This document shows, piece by piece, positions 50,101-58,429 of a stretch of 64,000 bases of DNA. The notes beneath the pieces were generated by a model. That model was not told where the DNA came from. It did no database searches and saw only the letters and a list, made by a program, of their open reading frames with translations. Within the stretch, counting starts at the first letter, position 1. Each line of letters starts with the position of its first letter. The position numbers were made by a program, and so were the translations under genes. The stretch is from Endozoicomonas arenosclerae (lineage in GTDB: Bacteria; Pseudomonadota; Gammaproteobacteria; Pseudomonadales; Endozoicomonadaceae), in contig NZ_LASA01000054.1 in assembly GCF_001562015.1 (NCBI RefSeq), positions 1 to 64,000 on the forward strand. The letters are read 5' to 3'.

Positions 50101-50945
50101 GCCTCCCGATTCTTGATGCCAAGCAACGTAGCCAGGAAAACAAGGGCATTAAATGTGTGTTGTTAGGCAATAGTGGGGTGGGTAAAACCACCCAGCTGCT
50201 GAGTCTCAACCCGGACACCACTCTGTTTGTGGATCTGGAAGCCGGTGATCTGGCAGTACAGGAGTGGCCCGGCGACACCCTTCGCCCAGCCACCTGGCCA
50301 GAGTTCAGGAACTTTGCCGTCTATCTGGCTGGTCCTAATCCGGCGCTTCGGGATGATCAGGTGTATTCCAAAGCGCACTATGAAGCGGTGTGTCGTAAGT
50401 TTGGTGATCCTCAATCCCTGGAGAAGTACGACACCTACTTTATTGATTCCATCACAGTGCTGGGGCGGCTCTGCTTCCAGTGGTGCAAGGGGCAGCCACA
50501 AGCTTTCTCCGAGAAAACTGGGAAACCAGACACTCGGGGCACTTATGGCCTGCACGGCCAGGAGATGATTGCAGCACTGACGCATCTGCAACATGCCCGA
50601 GGTAAGAATGTAGTCTTTGTCGCCATTCTGGAAGAGCGGGTGGACGACTTTAACCGCAAGCTCCACCAGCCCCAGATTGAAGGCAGTAAAACCGGTCTGG
50701 AACTGCCCGGAATCGTTGATCAGGTGATCACCTTGGCCAGTCTTCCCGATGAAGAAGGCAACCTGCGTCGTACCTTTATCTGCCAGACCCTCAATCCCTA
50801 TGGCTATCCCGCCAAGGATCGTAGTGGACGTTTAGACGTTTTTGAACCACCCCACCTCGGACAGCTGTTTGACAAGGTCCGCACCGGATCAAGGCAGCCT
50901 GTCCAGTTTGAAACTCAATCCCAAGGAATGGAGAAACAGCCATGA
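50097..50945 (+). CDS. Phage P-loop ATPase (AAA_24/RecA-like)
   Basis: About 282 residues from the ATG at 50097 (ATGA overlap with the previous stop). Walker A is GNSGVGKTTQLLSL (about 24-37), FVDLEAGDLAVQ follows, and TYFIDSITVLGRLCFQW serves as the Walker B-like strand. A later HARGKNVVFVAILEERVDD is the sensor-type strand. These phage ATPases sit with ssDNA-binding proteins and act in replication or recombination, as an annealing or loading factor. The partner is the next gene. Confidence 0.88.
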   Translation: MSLPILDAKQRSQENKGIKCVLLGNSGVGKTTQLLSLNPDTTLFVDLEAGDLAVQEWPGDTLRPATWPEFRNFAVYLAGPNPALRDDQVYSKAHYEAVCRKFGDPQSLEKYDTYFIDSITVLGRLCFQWCKGQPQAFSEKTGKPDTRGTYGLHGQEMIAALTHLQHARGKNVVFVAILEERVDDFNRKLHQPQIEGSKTGLELPGIVDQVITLASLPDEEGNLRRTFICQTLNPYGYPAKDRSGRLDVFEPPHLGQLFDKVRTGSRQPVQFETQSQGMEKQP

Positions 50946-51595
50946 GCCAACAAAAAGGCATGACTCGCTGGAATGACTTTAACGATGCTACCGACCAGGG
51001 CAGCTACGATGTCATCCCCTCAGGCACTCTGGTCAAAGTTCGTATGACCCTCAAGCCTGGTGGTTATGACAATCCCGATATGGGCTGGACCGGCGGCTAT
51101 GCCACTTGTGGTGATACCGGAGCCATCTACCTCAACGCTGAGTTTACGGTGTTGGAAGGCCAGTACGCCAAACGCAAAGTCTGGTCGTTGATCGGTATGC
51201 ACAGTCCCAAAGGGCCGGAGTGGGAGAGCATGGGTCGGTCTTTTGTTCGGGGTATTCTGCAGTCCGCTCGCAATATTAAGGCAGAAGATAACAGCCCACC
51301 GGCTTATAAAGCTCGACAGCTGCAGTCTTTGTCCGAGCTGGATGGCATTGAGTTTGTGGCCAAGGTGAGCACTGAGAAAGACCAGTACGACGAGCCCAAG
51401 AATGTCATCAAGCAGGCTATTACTCCGGAGCACAAGCAGTATGCACAGTTGATGTTCGGTCAGACGGCTCCTCAAACCAACCAGCCCTCTAATCAACAGG
51501 GCAGTCCTTCCCATGCACAGTTGCAGTCTCAGTTGTACAGTCCTCCGGATCAGGCACCTCATCCGGCGGACAGCTACAACAACCAATGGGATTAA
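50942..51595 (+). CDS. Probable phage ssDNA-binding protein (DUF669-like)
   Basis: 217 residues. The N-terminal 130 residues form an OB-like pattern (YDVIPSGTLVKVRMTLKPGG, YLNAEFTVLEGQYAKRKVWSLIGMHSP) followed by a helical part, and the C terminus is a Gln/Pro/Ser-rich, flexible tail as in SSB proteins. The gene overlaps the ATPase gene by four bases. The SSB-like role is inferred from fold pattern and position. Confidence 0.7.
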   Translation: MSQQKGMTRWNDFNDATDQGSYDVIPSGTLVKVRMTLKPGGYDNPDMGWTGGYATCGDTGAIYLNAEFTVLEGQYAKRKVWSLIGMHSPKGPEWESMGRSFVRGILQSARNIKAEDNSPPAYKARQLQSLSELDGIEFVAKVSTEKDQYDEPKNVIKQAITPEHKQYAQLMFGQTAPQTNQPSNQQGSPSHAQLQSQLYSPPDQAPHPADSYNNQWD

Positions 51596-51646
51596 GGACC
51601 TGATGCCCATCAGCCGGTGGGCTTTTCCCCGACAGGGACTGTAACG

Positions 51647-53755
51647 ATGAACAATAAATGGCTTGATTTTAATGATGCGCCTGAGCAGAACTCGGCTCAG
51701 ACGCTGGACGCGGAAGAAGTCAAACGACGTATTCAGGAGCGTGTACCAGAGTATCTGGCTTGGCTGTTTCCCAATGGCAAAAAACGAGGGCAGAAGTTTG
51801 TGCTGGGCAACGTCCAGGGCAAGAAAGGCAAAAGTCTGGAAGTGGAACTTGGCAGTGGGCTCTGGCACGACTTTGAAAGTGGTGAAGGCGGCGACATTAT
51901 CAGCCTCACCGCAGCACACCAGAAGCTGGATGCACAAAGGGATTTCCCCGAAGTCATCCGGTTTATGGCGGACTGGCTAGGTATGCCTTCATTCACGCCA
52001 CCAGCTACTGCCAGTCACCAGGATGAGTATGAAGACCTGGGGCATCATACCGGCAAGTGGGACTATCACGATGCTGATGGCAATCTGATTGCTTGTGTCT
52101 ACCGCTACGATACTCCCGATGGTAAAGAATTCCGGCCTTGGGATGTCAAAGCCCGAAAAACCAAGGCACCCAATCCCAGACCGCTGTATAACCAGCCGGG
52201 CATCAAGGTAGCGGACGAAGTACTGCTGGTGGAGGGAGAAAAAGCCGCACAGGCACTGATTGAAAAAGGTTACTGCGCCACCACCGCTATGAACGGGGCC
52301 AAGGCTCCTACCGATAAAACCGACTGGTCGCCTCTTAAAAACAAGCGGGTATTGATCTGGCCGGATAATGATGAAACCGGGCTTGTTTATGCCCAACAGG
52401 CAGCGCAGGCCATTTCAGATGCAGGGGCGGCATCAGTCATCATCCTGAAGCCACCCGAGGGACAACCCGAGAAGTGGGATGCTGCGGATGCAGTCGCTGA
52501 AGCCTTTGATATTCGACACTGGATGATCACAACCCGTCGTAAGACGATTAAAGAGTCCGTGCCAGTCTATCGTTTTGGTGAGCTGCTGGATGACGGGTCA
52601 CCCATGCCAGAAGATTTGTTGTCCCCCAGGATACTGACGCCTGGTGGCATGTTGGTACTGGGTGGTGCGCCCAAGGTTGGCAAGAGTGACTTCCTGCTGA
52701 ATTTGCTTGCTCATATGTCTGCAGGATTGACCTTTCTGGATATGCGACCCAGTCGGCCCCTGAAAGTCTTTTATCTACAGGCAGAAGTGCAATACCACTA
52801 TCTTCGTGAACGAGTAAAGCAGCTGCCCCTCAAGGACTTCCAGCTCACCCGAGTTCGAGAGAACCTAGTGATGACGGCCCGGTTAAAACTGATTCTCAAT
52901 GCGGTAGGTTTACCCATTATTGCCAGAGCTATCCGGCAAGCCTTCCCTGAAGGTCCGGATGTTATCGTTATTGACCCCATCAGGAATGTCTTCGATCCCG
53001 GCCCGGATGGCAGCAGTGAGAATGATAACAACGCCATGCTGTTCTTTCTGAAGGATCGAGTTGAACAGCTGAGGGATATCGTCAATCCGGATGCAGGGAT
53101 CGTTCTGGTTCACCATACCCGCAAGATGAGTAAACGACAGCTGGAGGAAGACCCCTTTCAGGCACTCTCCGGCGCTGGCAGCTTGCGAGGCTACTATACC
53201 TCCGGGATGTTGCTGTTCAGACCAGAAGAGTTGGAACCTGAACGGATGCTGTATTACGAGCTGAGAAACGGCCCATCCCCCAAGGCTCAGAGGATCATCA
53301 AGAAAGATGGGCAGTGGCGGGAAGCACCTCCCAATAGTATGCGTCTGGCAGGTGAAGAATTGGGCAAGAAGCATGATGCAGAACGCATCAGAAAGCGGGA
53401 AGTGATCGTCAACCTGATCTACCAGGAAGCGCTGAAAGGCAGGGTCTTCACCGTTAACCAGTTCTCCGAACAGTTTGAAAACCAGCTGGGTTTGGGTGGC
53501 AAAACAACCATCTATGACCGGATTCAGGTACTGGCCACCAAGGGCTATATTAAGTTTTTCCGGGATTATGATGAGTACAACCTGCCCGCTCCAAAGCGCA
53601 GCAAGCTCGGGTATTTATGTGTTGATGGTATGGCCTATGGGATGGAGGGTGAGGCGCTGTGCAGCATCAGGCCAACGGATTTCAAATGCCCGAACACCGG
53701 TACATTGCTGCCTGTTGAAAACCCGGATGTGTGGGTTTATCAGGACTCTCTTTAG
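51647..53755 (+). CDS. Phage primase-helicase (TOPRIM plus AAA_25 domain)
   Basis: 702 residues from ATG 51647 (an in-frame start at 51617 is a weaker alternative). The N-terminal segment (about 15-120) contains GLWHDFESGEGGDIISLTAAH, a CHC2/DnaG-type pattern without clear zinc cysteines. The TOPRIM region has EVLLVEGEKAAQALIEKG with its catalytic Glu and RVLIWPDNDETG. Walker A is in GGAPKVGKSDFLLNLLAHM (about 338-356), the Walker B-like strand is PDVIVIDPIRNVFDPG, and GIVLVHHTRKM follows. It ends in a winged-helix-like part (VNLIYQEALKGRVFTVNQFSEQ). It would unwind and prime phage DNA. Confidence 0.9.
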   Translation: MNNKWLDFNDAPEQNSAQTLDAEEVKRRIQERVPEYLAWLFPNGKKRGQKFVLGNVQGKKGKSLEVELGSGLWHDFESGEGGDIISLTAAHQKLDAQRDFPEVIRFMADWLGMPSFTPPATASHQDEYEDLGHHTGKWDYHDADGNLIACVYRYDTPDGKEFRPWDVKARKTKAPNPRPLYNQPGIKVADEVLLVEGEKAAQALIEKGYCATTAMNGAKAPTDKTDWSPLKNKRVLIWPDNDETGLVYAQQAAQAISDAGAASVIILKPPEGQPEKWDAADAVAEAFDIRHWMITTRRKTIKESVPVYRFGELLDDGSPMPEDLLSPRILTPGGMLVLGGAPKVGKSDFLLNLLAHMSAGLTFLDMRPSRPLKVFYLQAEVQYHYLRERVKQLPLKDFQLTRVRENLVMTARLKLILNAVGLPIIARAIRQAFPEGPDVIVIDPIRNVFDPGPDGSSENDNNAMLFFLKDRVEQLRDIVNPDAGIVLVHHTRKMSKRQLEEDPFQALSGAGSLRGYYTSGMLLFRPEELEPERMLYYELRNGPSPKAQRIIKKDGQWREAPPNSMRLAGEELGKKHDAERIRKREVIVNLIYQEALKGRVFTVNQFSEQFENQLGLGGKTTIYDRIQVLATKGYIKFFRDYDEYNLPAPKRSKLGYLCVDGMAYGMEGEALCSIRPTDFKCPNTGTLLPVENPDVWVYQDSL

Positions 53756-54056
53756 AAGTCAGAAATCGTCTGAAAATGGCCTTTCAGAATTCGGCCAGAT
53801 TTCAGAATTCGCAGAATTCAAAAAATTGAAATCTGGTTGAGAACTTATTTTTAAAAGGATTTCAAACGGTTATGCAGGCTTCTTAGAATTCAACTCAGGT
53901 TTTCCGAATTCTGGATTCCGAAGTCTGTAAGTAATTGTTTATTAAGCAATAATTTCTAGATTTCAGAATTCAACAACACCGTATATATAAATATATACAG
54001 GCGAGCCTCCTTCAGGTCGGCCTCGCCTGTATAACAAAACCACAGGAGGCGAAGTT
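53756..54056. other. Non-coding region with GAATTC repeat cluster and hairpin
   Basis: No gene is supported here. It holds six GAATTC hexamers in 185 bases (53787, 53805, 53814, 53886, 53906 and 53966), a 14-base exact repeat AGATTTCAGAATTC (53797-53810 and 53958-53971), AT-rich sequence near 53940-53995, and a strong hairpin before the next gene. It could be a replication origin or a regulator-binding array. Confidence 0.6.
53994..54033 (+). promoter_or_regulatory. 12-bp stem hairpin ahead of the DUF6362 gene
   Basis: TATACAGGCGAG (53994-54005) and CTCGCCTGTATA (54022-54033) pair perfectly around a 16-base loop that itself contains CC/GG pairing. There is no T-run. It ends 23 bases before the ATG at 54057 and 8 bases before AGGAGG, suggesting an operator or an RNA element that influences translation. 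Confidence 0.55.
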
Positions 54057-54440
54057 ATGGAGTGCAAGGATGAACTGGCAAACCGTTATCGCGAAGCCTG
54101 GCTGGTGGCACGACGTGTGTCGTCAGGAATCAATCTCCGGTACTCCGCCTTCTGGCCGGAGATCAATCCCAATCGCTGGGAAGTTTATCAGGGTGAAGGC
54201 AAGTCCCTGAAGTTGCCCCAGCCTTCGGAGGACGAAGTCGACCGGATGGTGCAGTGCATGCGCTGGTTACGCTGGGTCAGCGAGGAGGAACGAAAGCTGA
54301 TCTGGCTTCGTGCCTCGGGACTGCCCTGGCGAGTCATCGCTGAAGATCTGGGTGTGAACCGGAAGACACCGTACGCTCACTGGAGCAAAGCCATGAGTAA
54401 GATCTCCATCCATTTGGCCGGAGGACGTAACCCGGAGTAA
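54057..54440 (+). CDS. DUF6362-type phage regulator with helix-turn-helix
   Basis: 127 residues. The C-terminal third (EEERKLIWLRASGLPWRVIAEDLGVNRKTPYAHWSKAM) has a sigma-70-region-4-like helix-turn-helix, and the N terminus contains RYREAWLVARRVSSGINLRYSAFWPE as in DUF6362. AGGAGG is eight bases upstream. Probably controls late or packaging genes. Confidence 0.8.
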   Translation: MECKDELANRYREAWLVARRVSSGINLRYSAFWPEINPNRWEVYQGEGKSLKLPQPSEDEVDRMVQCMRWLRWVSEEERKLIWLRASGLPWRVIAEDLGVNRKTPYAHWSKAMSKISIHLAGGRNPE

Positions 54441-54572
54441 CCCGAAGTAACGGGTAGTGTCTGGTTTTATCCGGGTAAATACAAAATAGAGGTGTTCTCA
54501 AGGGTTGGACACTTTTGCCAGATTTGACAAGAATTAAGGCTAACATCGAAGCGAAGTGCATCTGAACCTCAC

Positions 54573-54596
54573 ACCTCACTGGTCTGAGGTTTTTTA
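54573..54596 (+). terminator. Rho-independent terminator after DUF6362 gene
   Basis: ACCTCA (54573-54578) and TGAGGT (54585-54590) form a short 6-bp stem with a 6-base loop, followed directly by TTTTT. It lies in the 180-base gap before the methyltransferase gene. Confidence 0.6.
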
Positions 54597-54620
54597 GTCT
54601 CTGGAAATCACGGAAGAATC

Positions 54621-55898
54621 ATGTCCAGAATCCTTGTCGAAGCCATCGAACATCGCTCAGTTGTCAGCCTGGTTCCCTACTCTAACAATGCCCGGACTCA
54701 CTCCGATGAGCAGGTGAGCCAGATTGCCCGTTCCATCGAGGAGTTTGGTTTTGTGAATCCGGTGCTGGTGGGCAGTGATGATGTGATCGTAGCCGGACAT
54801 GGTCGACTGATGGCGGCAAAACAGCTCGGAATGGAAACGGTGCCGGTGATCGTGCTGGGTCACTTGAGTGAGACCCAGCGTCGTGCGCTGGTGATTGCGG
54901 ATAACCAGATTACGGCCAACTCAGGCTGGGACGAAGACTTGCTCAAGCAGGAACTGTCGGAGCTGGATGCTCTGGATTTTGACCTTGACTTGATGGGGTT
55001 TTCCGATGAGGAACTCGAAGGACTTCTGCTGGTGGACGAAGCGGAAGGCCAAACCGATGACGATGAGATTCCTGAACCGGAAGAGCATCCAGTGAGCCAG
55101 GCGGGTGATTTGTGGGTGTTAGGCGACCACCGGGTACTCTGTGGTAGTGCAACTGAACAGGCCGATGTGGAAACCCTGATGGCAGGCCAGCTGGCGGATA
55201 TGGTGTTCACCGATCCGCCCTACAACGTCGATTACGCCAATCCTGAGAAAAATACCCAAGCCAAGAAGGATCGCCGGATCAAGAACGACAACCTGGGTTC
55301 TGAGTTCCATGCTTTCCTGCTGGCCGCCATGACCAACCTTCTTGGCGTCTGCAAGGGCGCAATTTATATCTGCATGTCGTCGTCTGAACTGGATACCTTG
55401 CAGAAAGCTTTCAGGGAGGCCGGAGGCAAGTGGTCCACGTTTATCATCTGGGCGAAGAATACCTTCACCCTGGGACGTTCTGATTACCAACGCCAGTACG
55501 AACCGATCCTCTACGGCTGGAAGGAAGGCACTGATCACTTCTGGTGTGGTGCCAGAGATCAGGGCGATGTCTGGTTTTACAGCAAGCCTGCCAGGAATGA
55601 TCTGCATCCCACCATGAAACCGGTGGAACTGGTGGAACGGGCCATTCGTAACTCTTCCAAGACCCACGATATTGTGCTGGATCTGTTTGGCGGTTCAGGT
55701 TCCACCCTCATCGCCTGTGAGAAGTCTCACCGCAGTGCCCGGCTGACTGAGCTTGATCCCAAATACGTGGACGTGATTGTCCGTCGCTGGGAAGAGTACA
55801 CCGGCAAGGAAGCTTACCTTGAATCCAACAATCTGACCTTTGCCCAGGTCAAGGAAGACCGTGATGGACGATCTCTCAAGGCGACTGGATCAGATTGA
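54621..55898 (+). CDS. ParB-like nuclease domain fused to DNA methyltransferase
   Basis: 425 residues. A ParB/Srx domain (about 15-110: NNARTHSDEQVSQIARSIEEFGFVNPVLV and GHGRLMAAKQLGMETVPVIVL) precedes an N6-adenine/N4-cytosine methyltransferase with catalytic DPPY at about 198-201 (FTDPPYNVDY) and SAM site LDLFGGSGSTLIACEKSHR (about 352-370). The order DPPY then FGGSG is the beta-class arrangement. It may protect phage DNA from host restriction or regulate transcription. Its target site is not readable from sequence. Confidence 0.93.
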   Translation: MSRILVEAIEHRSVVSLVPYSNNARTHSDEQVSQIARSIEEFGFVNPVLVGSDDVIVAGHGRLMAAKQLGMETVPVIVLGHLSETQRRALVIADNQITANSGWDEDLLKQELSELDALDFDLDLMGFSDEELEGLLLVDEAEGQTDDDEIPEPEEHPVSQAGDLWVLGDHRVLCGSATEQADVETLMAGQLADMVFTDPPYNVDYANPEKNTQAKKDRRIKNDNLGSEFHAFLLAAMTNLLGVCKGAIYICMSSSELDTLQKAFREAGGKWSTFIIWAKNTFTLGRSDYQRQYEPILYGWKEGTDHFWCGARDQGDVWFYSKPARNDLHPTMKPVELVERAIRNSSKTHDIVLDLFGGSGSTLIACEKSHRSARLTELDPKYVDVIVRRWEEYTGKEAYLESNNLTFAQVKEDRDGRSLKATGSD

Positions 55899-56139
55899 TT
55901 CTAAGCTCGACAAGCTGAGCGATGCAGTGTCTCGCCTGGCCATGATCGAGGAGCGGATCACTCACCAGACCAGCAATCTTTCCCGTCAGGACGAACGCCT
56001 GGATGAGCAGGAGAAACGCCTTCGGCAGCTGGAGTTTCAGGCCAGTCGACGGGGCGTGATGCTTGGGTATATCGAGCGGTTTGGCTGGATCGTGCTGACT
56101 GCTGCTATTGGATTACTGTCTTACTTTCTTAAATCATAA
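55864..56139 (+). CDS. Membrane-anchored coiled-coil phage protein (holin-associated)
   Basis: 91 residues from ATG 55864 (AAGGA upstream), overlapping the methyltransferase by 35 bases. Heptad-like Leu/Ile repeats (about 1-55) precede one C-terminal membrane helix (RFGWIVLTAAIGLLSYFL). The layout resembles XhlA-type or other lysis-module accessory proteins; it stands directly before the endolysin. Confidence 0.7.
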   Translation: MDDLSRRLDQIDSKLDKLSDAVSRLAMIEERITHQTSNLSRQDERLDEQEKRLRQLEFQASRRGVMLGYIERFGWIVLTAAIGLLSYFLKS

Positions 56140-56155
56140 ACTCAGGGGATGAGTG

Positions 56156-56599
56156 ATGGGCAAGCGTAAGGAAACCAATTATATCGTCGTGCATTGCTCG
56201 GACACCCGAGCCAATCAGAACGTGACTTTTGACGACATCAAACGCTGGCACACTCTGGAGCGGGCCTTTCTGGATATTGGTTACCACTGGGTGATCGAAC
56301 GTGACGGTTCGGTGAAGCAGGGGCGTCCCATGGATGACTGGGGTGCTCATGCCAAAAGCCACAATCATGAGAGCGTGGGGATCTGCCTGGTGGGTGGCCT
56401 GGATGAACACAACCAACCGGAAGATAACTTTACTCCCGACCAGAAGCGAATGCTGAAGTTCCTGATCGCAGGCCACCAGGCACTCTATCCAAACGCTGTC
56501 GTGCACGGTCACCACCACTTCAGCAAGGTCAAAACCTGCCCCAACTTTGATGTTCATCACTGGCTCAGGGCTGAGGGATTGTTGGGAGGCAAGCGGTGA
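56156..56599 (+). CDS. Phage endolysin, N-acetylmuramoyl-L-alanine amidase (T7 lysozyme-like)
   Basis: 147 residues, a single Amidase_2 domain. Zinc ligands are expected at His in IVVHCSDT, His in VVHGHHHFSKV and Cys in KTCPNFDVHHW; the catalytic Tyr/Lys set lies in the DIGYHWVIERDG region and near the end. It cleaves the amide bond between muramic acid and L-alanine. ATG 56156 follows CAGGGGAT. No signal peptide, so release depends on the holin gene that follows. Confidence 0.95.
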   Translation: MGKRKETNYIVVHCSDTRANQNVTFDDIKRWHTLERAFLDIGYHWVIERDGSVKQGRPMDDWGAHAKSHNHESVGICLVGGLDEHNQPEDNFTPDQKRMLKFLIAGHQALYPNAVVHGHHHFSKVKTCPNFDVHHWLRAEGLLGGKR

Positions 56600-56964
56600 G
56601 TCTGGCTGCCGCCATTCCGGTGATCGGGAAGGTCATCGACAAGCTCTTTCCAGATGCCAACAAAGCGCAGGAAGCCAAGGCTGAACTGACCCAGATGCTG
56701 CTCAACGGTGAGCTGGACGAACTGGAGCAACAGGCCGGAGTGATCAAGGCAGAAGCCCAGGGCGAAGGCTGGCTGCAACGAAGCTGGCGACCTATTGTGA
56801 TGCTGGTCTTTACGGCATTGGTTGTGTGTCGCTGGATGGGCTGGTCGGCACCGAATCTCTCGGAAGAAGTGGAGCTGAAACTGTTCAGCATTATTCAGCT
56901 GGGCATTGGCGGATACATTGCCAGCCGGGGGGTGGAGAAGGTAACAAGAACATGGAAAGGCTGA
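56596..56964 (+). CDS. Phage 3TM holin (GTA_holin-like)
   Basis: 122 residues with GTG start at 56596 overlapping the amidase stop (GTGA). A helical N-terminal part (AAAIPVIGKVIDKLFPDANKAQEAKAELTQML) is followed by membrane segments WRPIVMLVFTALVVCRWMGW and LFSIIQLGIGGYIASRG. This is the pattern of the holin-of-3TMs family. It permeabilises the membrane so that the amidase reaches the wall. Confidence 0.87.
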   Translation: MSLAAAIPVIGKVIDKLFPDANKAQEAKAELTQMLLNGELDELEQQAGVIKAEAQGEGWLQRSWRPIVMLVFTALVVCRWMGWSAPNLSEEVELKLFSIIQLGIGGYIASRGVEKVTRTWKG

Positions 56965-57264
56965 GACGTAATACAAGGCGATTTGAGGGTGGTTTTCTGA
57001 ATGCAGGGAGCGTCCTTAAAACGATTAGAAAGCCTTATAGAAGGCTTCTGATGGGCGTTCCGGGGTCCCTGGGCAGTGTCTTCTAGTGCGGGTAGGCAGC
57101 AGCGCGGAATATCGCCAGCGACAGAGCGAAAATCGGAGTTGACACTTGGGTTGACAAGATCGGACTCAGCCCAGTGATGACGGGGCTTTCCGGTGTCAAC
57201 CAGTCAGTGGTTTTGTCAACTCATTGACCCCTATGATACGTTCAATTTGTCAACCGGGTTGACA
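56965..57264. repeat. GTTGACA / TGTCAAC repeat cluster
   Basis: Six copies of a heptamer lie within 127 bases: GTTGACA at 57138, 57150 and 57258, and its reverse complement TGTCAAC at 57194, 57214 and 57248. The 57138/57150 pair is spaced 12 bases apart, 57194/57214 20 bases, and 57248/57258 form an inverted pair 3 bases apart. The last pair lies in the 3' end of the minus-strand gene at 57231. No gene is supported from 56965 to 57230. Probable protein-binding array. Confidence 0.6.
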
Positions 57265-57596
57265 GCATTTAGGTCCACTTTGAGCCACTGTTGGTTCTGG
57301 TGGCAGAGCAGCGTTTTGATTTTCAAGGATCGTGCTAATCCGCTCAGGTGATTGAAGCTGGGGCTGATGCGGGGTTGATGATTGAGCCAGTCTTCTCCCC
57401 AGTCTCGATGCAACGCTGAAGCTTGATTGTCTTTCAGGTAGTGCAGATCACCCAGCTGGATCAGGAAGATGGCTTCTGCCATGGTCCGGTAGCAGCGGTT
57501 GAGGCTGGGCAGGATATAGCGATCAGGATGGAGTAAACGGCAGGATAAAAAAGAGCCGCTGCTCAGTTTAACGGCCAGAATAATGGGCTCTCTCAT
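57231..57596 (-). CDS. Hypothetical phage protein
   Basis: 121 residues. Unrecognised; N-terminal strand-rich part (EPIILAVKLSSGSFLSCRLL), then WGEDWLNHQPRISPSFNHLSGLARSLKIKTLL. It is the fourth gene of a minus-strand block joined by ATGA overlaps, so it is probably translated. Its 3' end contains two copies of the GTTGACA-type repeat. Confidence 0.6.
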   Translation of the reverse strand: MREPIILAVKLSSGSFLSCRLLHPDRYILPSLNRCYRTMAEAIFLIQLGDLHYLKDNQASALHRDWGEDWLNHQPRISPSFNHLSGLARSLKIKTLLCHQNQQWLKVDLNAVNPVDKLNVS

Positions 57597-57934
57597 GATT
57601 TAGGTCCCCACATGGAGAGGCTTTGCCAGCCACCGTCCTGCCAGTAATAAACGTATTCGGCTCCGGTTTCCCAGGCCAAGGTGATCAGATCTTGCAGGTT
57701 GTCGCTGTTGTGAGGTCGTATTTTGGCCCATGGCTCACCTTTATCCATGTAAGCATCAACGCCATCCTTGCTGATGGACGACAGGTCACCAAAATTCACA
57801 ATGATTTTGGCATCCGCTTCGGTGGGGAAGTGTTCCTGTAGCACCTTTCCCACCAGATCCCCATCAAAGTGACAGTAGATGGAGCAATAGCGGCCGTCAG
57901 CCAGCCGCCTTGCAATGCGGGAGCGGGTGCTCAT
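57593..57934 (-). CDS. Conserved phage protein, unknown function
   Basis: 113 residues. MSTRSRIARRLADGRYCSIYCHFDGDLVGKVLQEHF and FGDLSSISKDGVDAYMDKGEPW follow a pattern common to small phage and plasmid proteins (CHFDG then GDLSS, YYWQDGGW). Function unknown. ATGA overlaps on both sides place it in the minus-strand block. Confidence 0.75.
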   Translation of the reverse strand: MSTRSRIARRLADGRYCSIYCHFDGDLVGKVLQEHFPTEADAKIIVNFGDLSSISKDGVDAYMDKGEPWAKIRPHNSDNLQDLITLAWETGAEYVYYWQDGGWQSLSMWGPKS

Positions 57935-58410
57935 GCAGTTTCTCCGGCAAAGAGGGTATCCAGTCCGGCGGTGATTCGGTAAATGCGGTCCTTGCCCTCC
58001 AGTTTCTCGGATTCAATGGTTAGCCCCAGTCGTTTTTTCAGGGCTCCGGCCAGAGTGCCGCGCACCGTGTGCTGTTGCCAGCCGGTCTCTTTCATGATGT
58101 CGTGGATTGCAGCGCCTTCGGGTCGAGCCAGTAGCTTGATAACTCTGTGGAGTTTGGTGCCGGTGCGGATCTTGTCTTTGTGAGCCGGTTTGTTTTCCTC
58201 CGGCAATCCGATGGCGGCTCTTCCCTGAGGGCTGATGTCAAAGGTGTCGGCTTCTTTCAGGCGGATCAGAAAGCCCTTGCTGGTCAAACTGTCCAGCACT
58301 TTCTTTCGGGCACCGCCTTTCAGGGCGAGCATGGAGGCGTGGAAGGTGCCGGTCTCGGCAGCTTGCTTAAGCACAGTTTCTTGGGTGTTAGTGAGTTTTG
58401 TTGTTTTCAT
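57931..58410 (-). CDS. DUF3489 family protein
   Basis: 159 residues from ATG 58410, which has AGGAG at good spacing; an ATG at 58512 is weaker. The C-terminal KLHRVIKLLARPEGAAIHDIMKETGWQQHTVRGTLAGALKKRLGLTIESEK is the DUF3489 winged-helix-like pattern. The N-terminal region looks like a second helix-turn-helix (ALKGGARKKVLDSLTSKGFLIRL). Probably a DNA-binding regulator. Overlaps the next gene by ATGA. Confidence 0.85.
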   Translation of the reverse strand: MKTTKLTNTQETVLKQAAETGTFHASMLALKGGARKKVLDSLTSKGFLIRLKEADTFDISPQGRAAIGLPEENKPAHKDKIRTGTKLHRVIKLLARPEGAAIHDIMKETGWQQHTVRGTLAGALKKRLGLTIESEKLEGKDRIYRITAGLDTLFAGETA

Positions 58411-58429
58411 GGTGCTTCTCCTTTTGGGT

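Noticed and set aside
56952-57086. Short plus-strand frame overlapping the end of the holin gene
   Set aside because: No ribosome site or family; the lysis operon appears to end with the holin.
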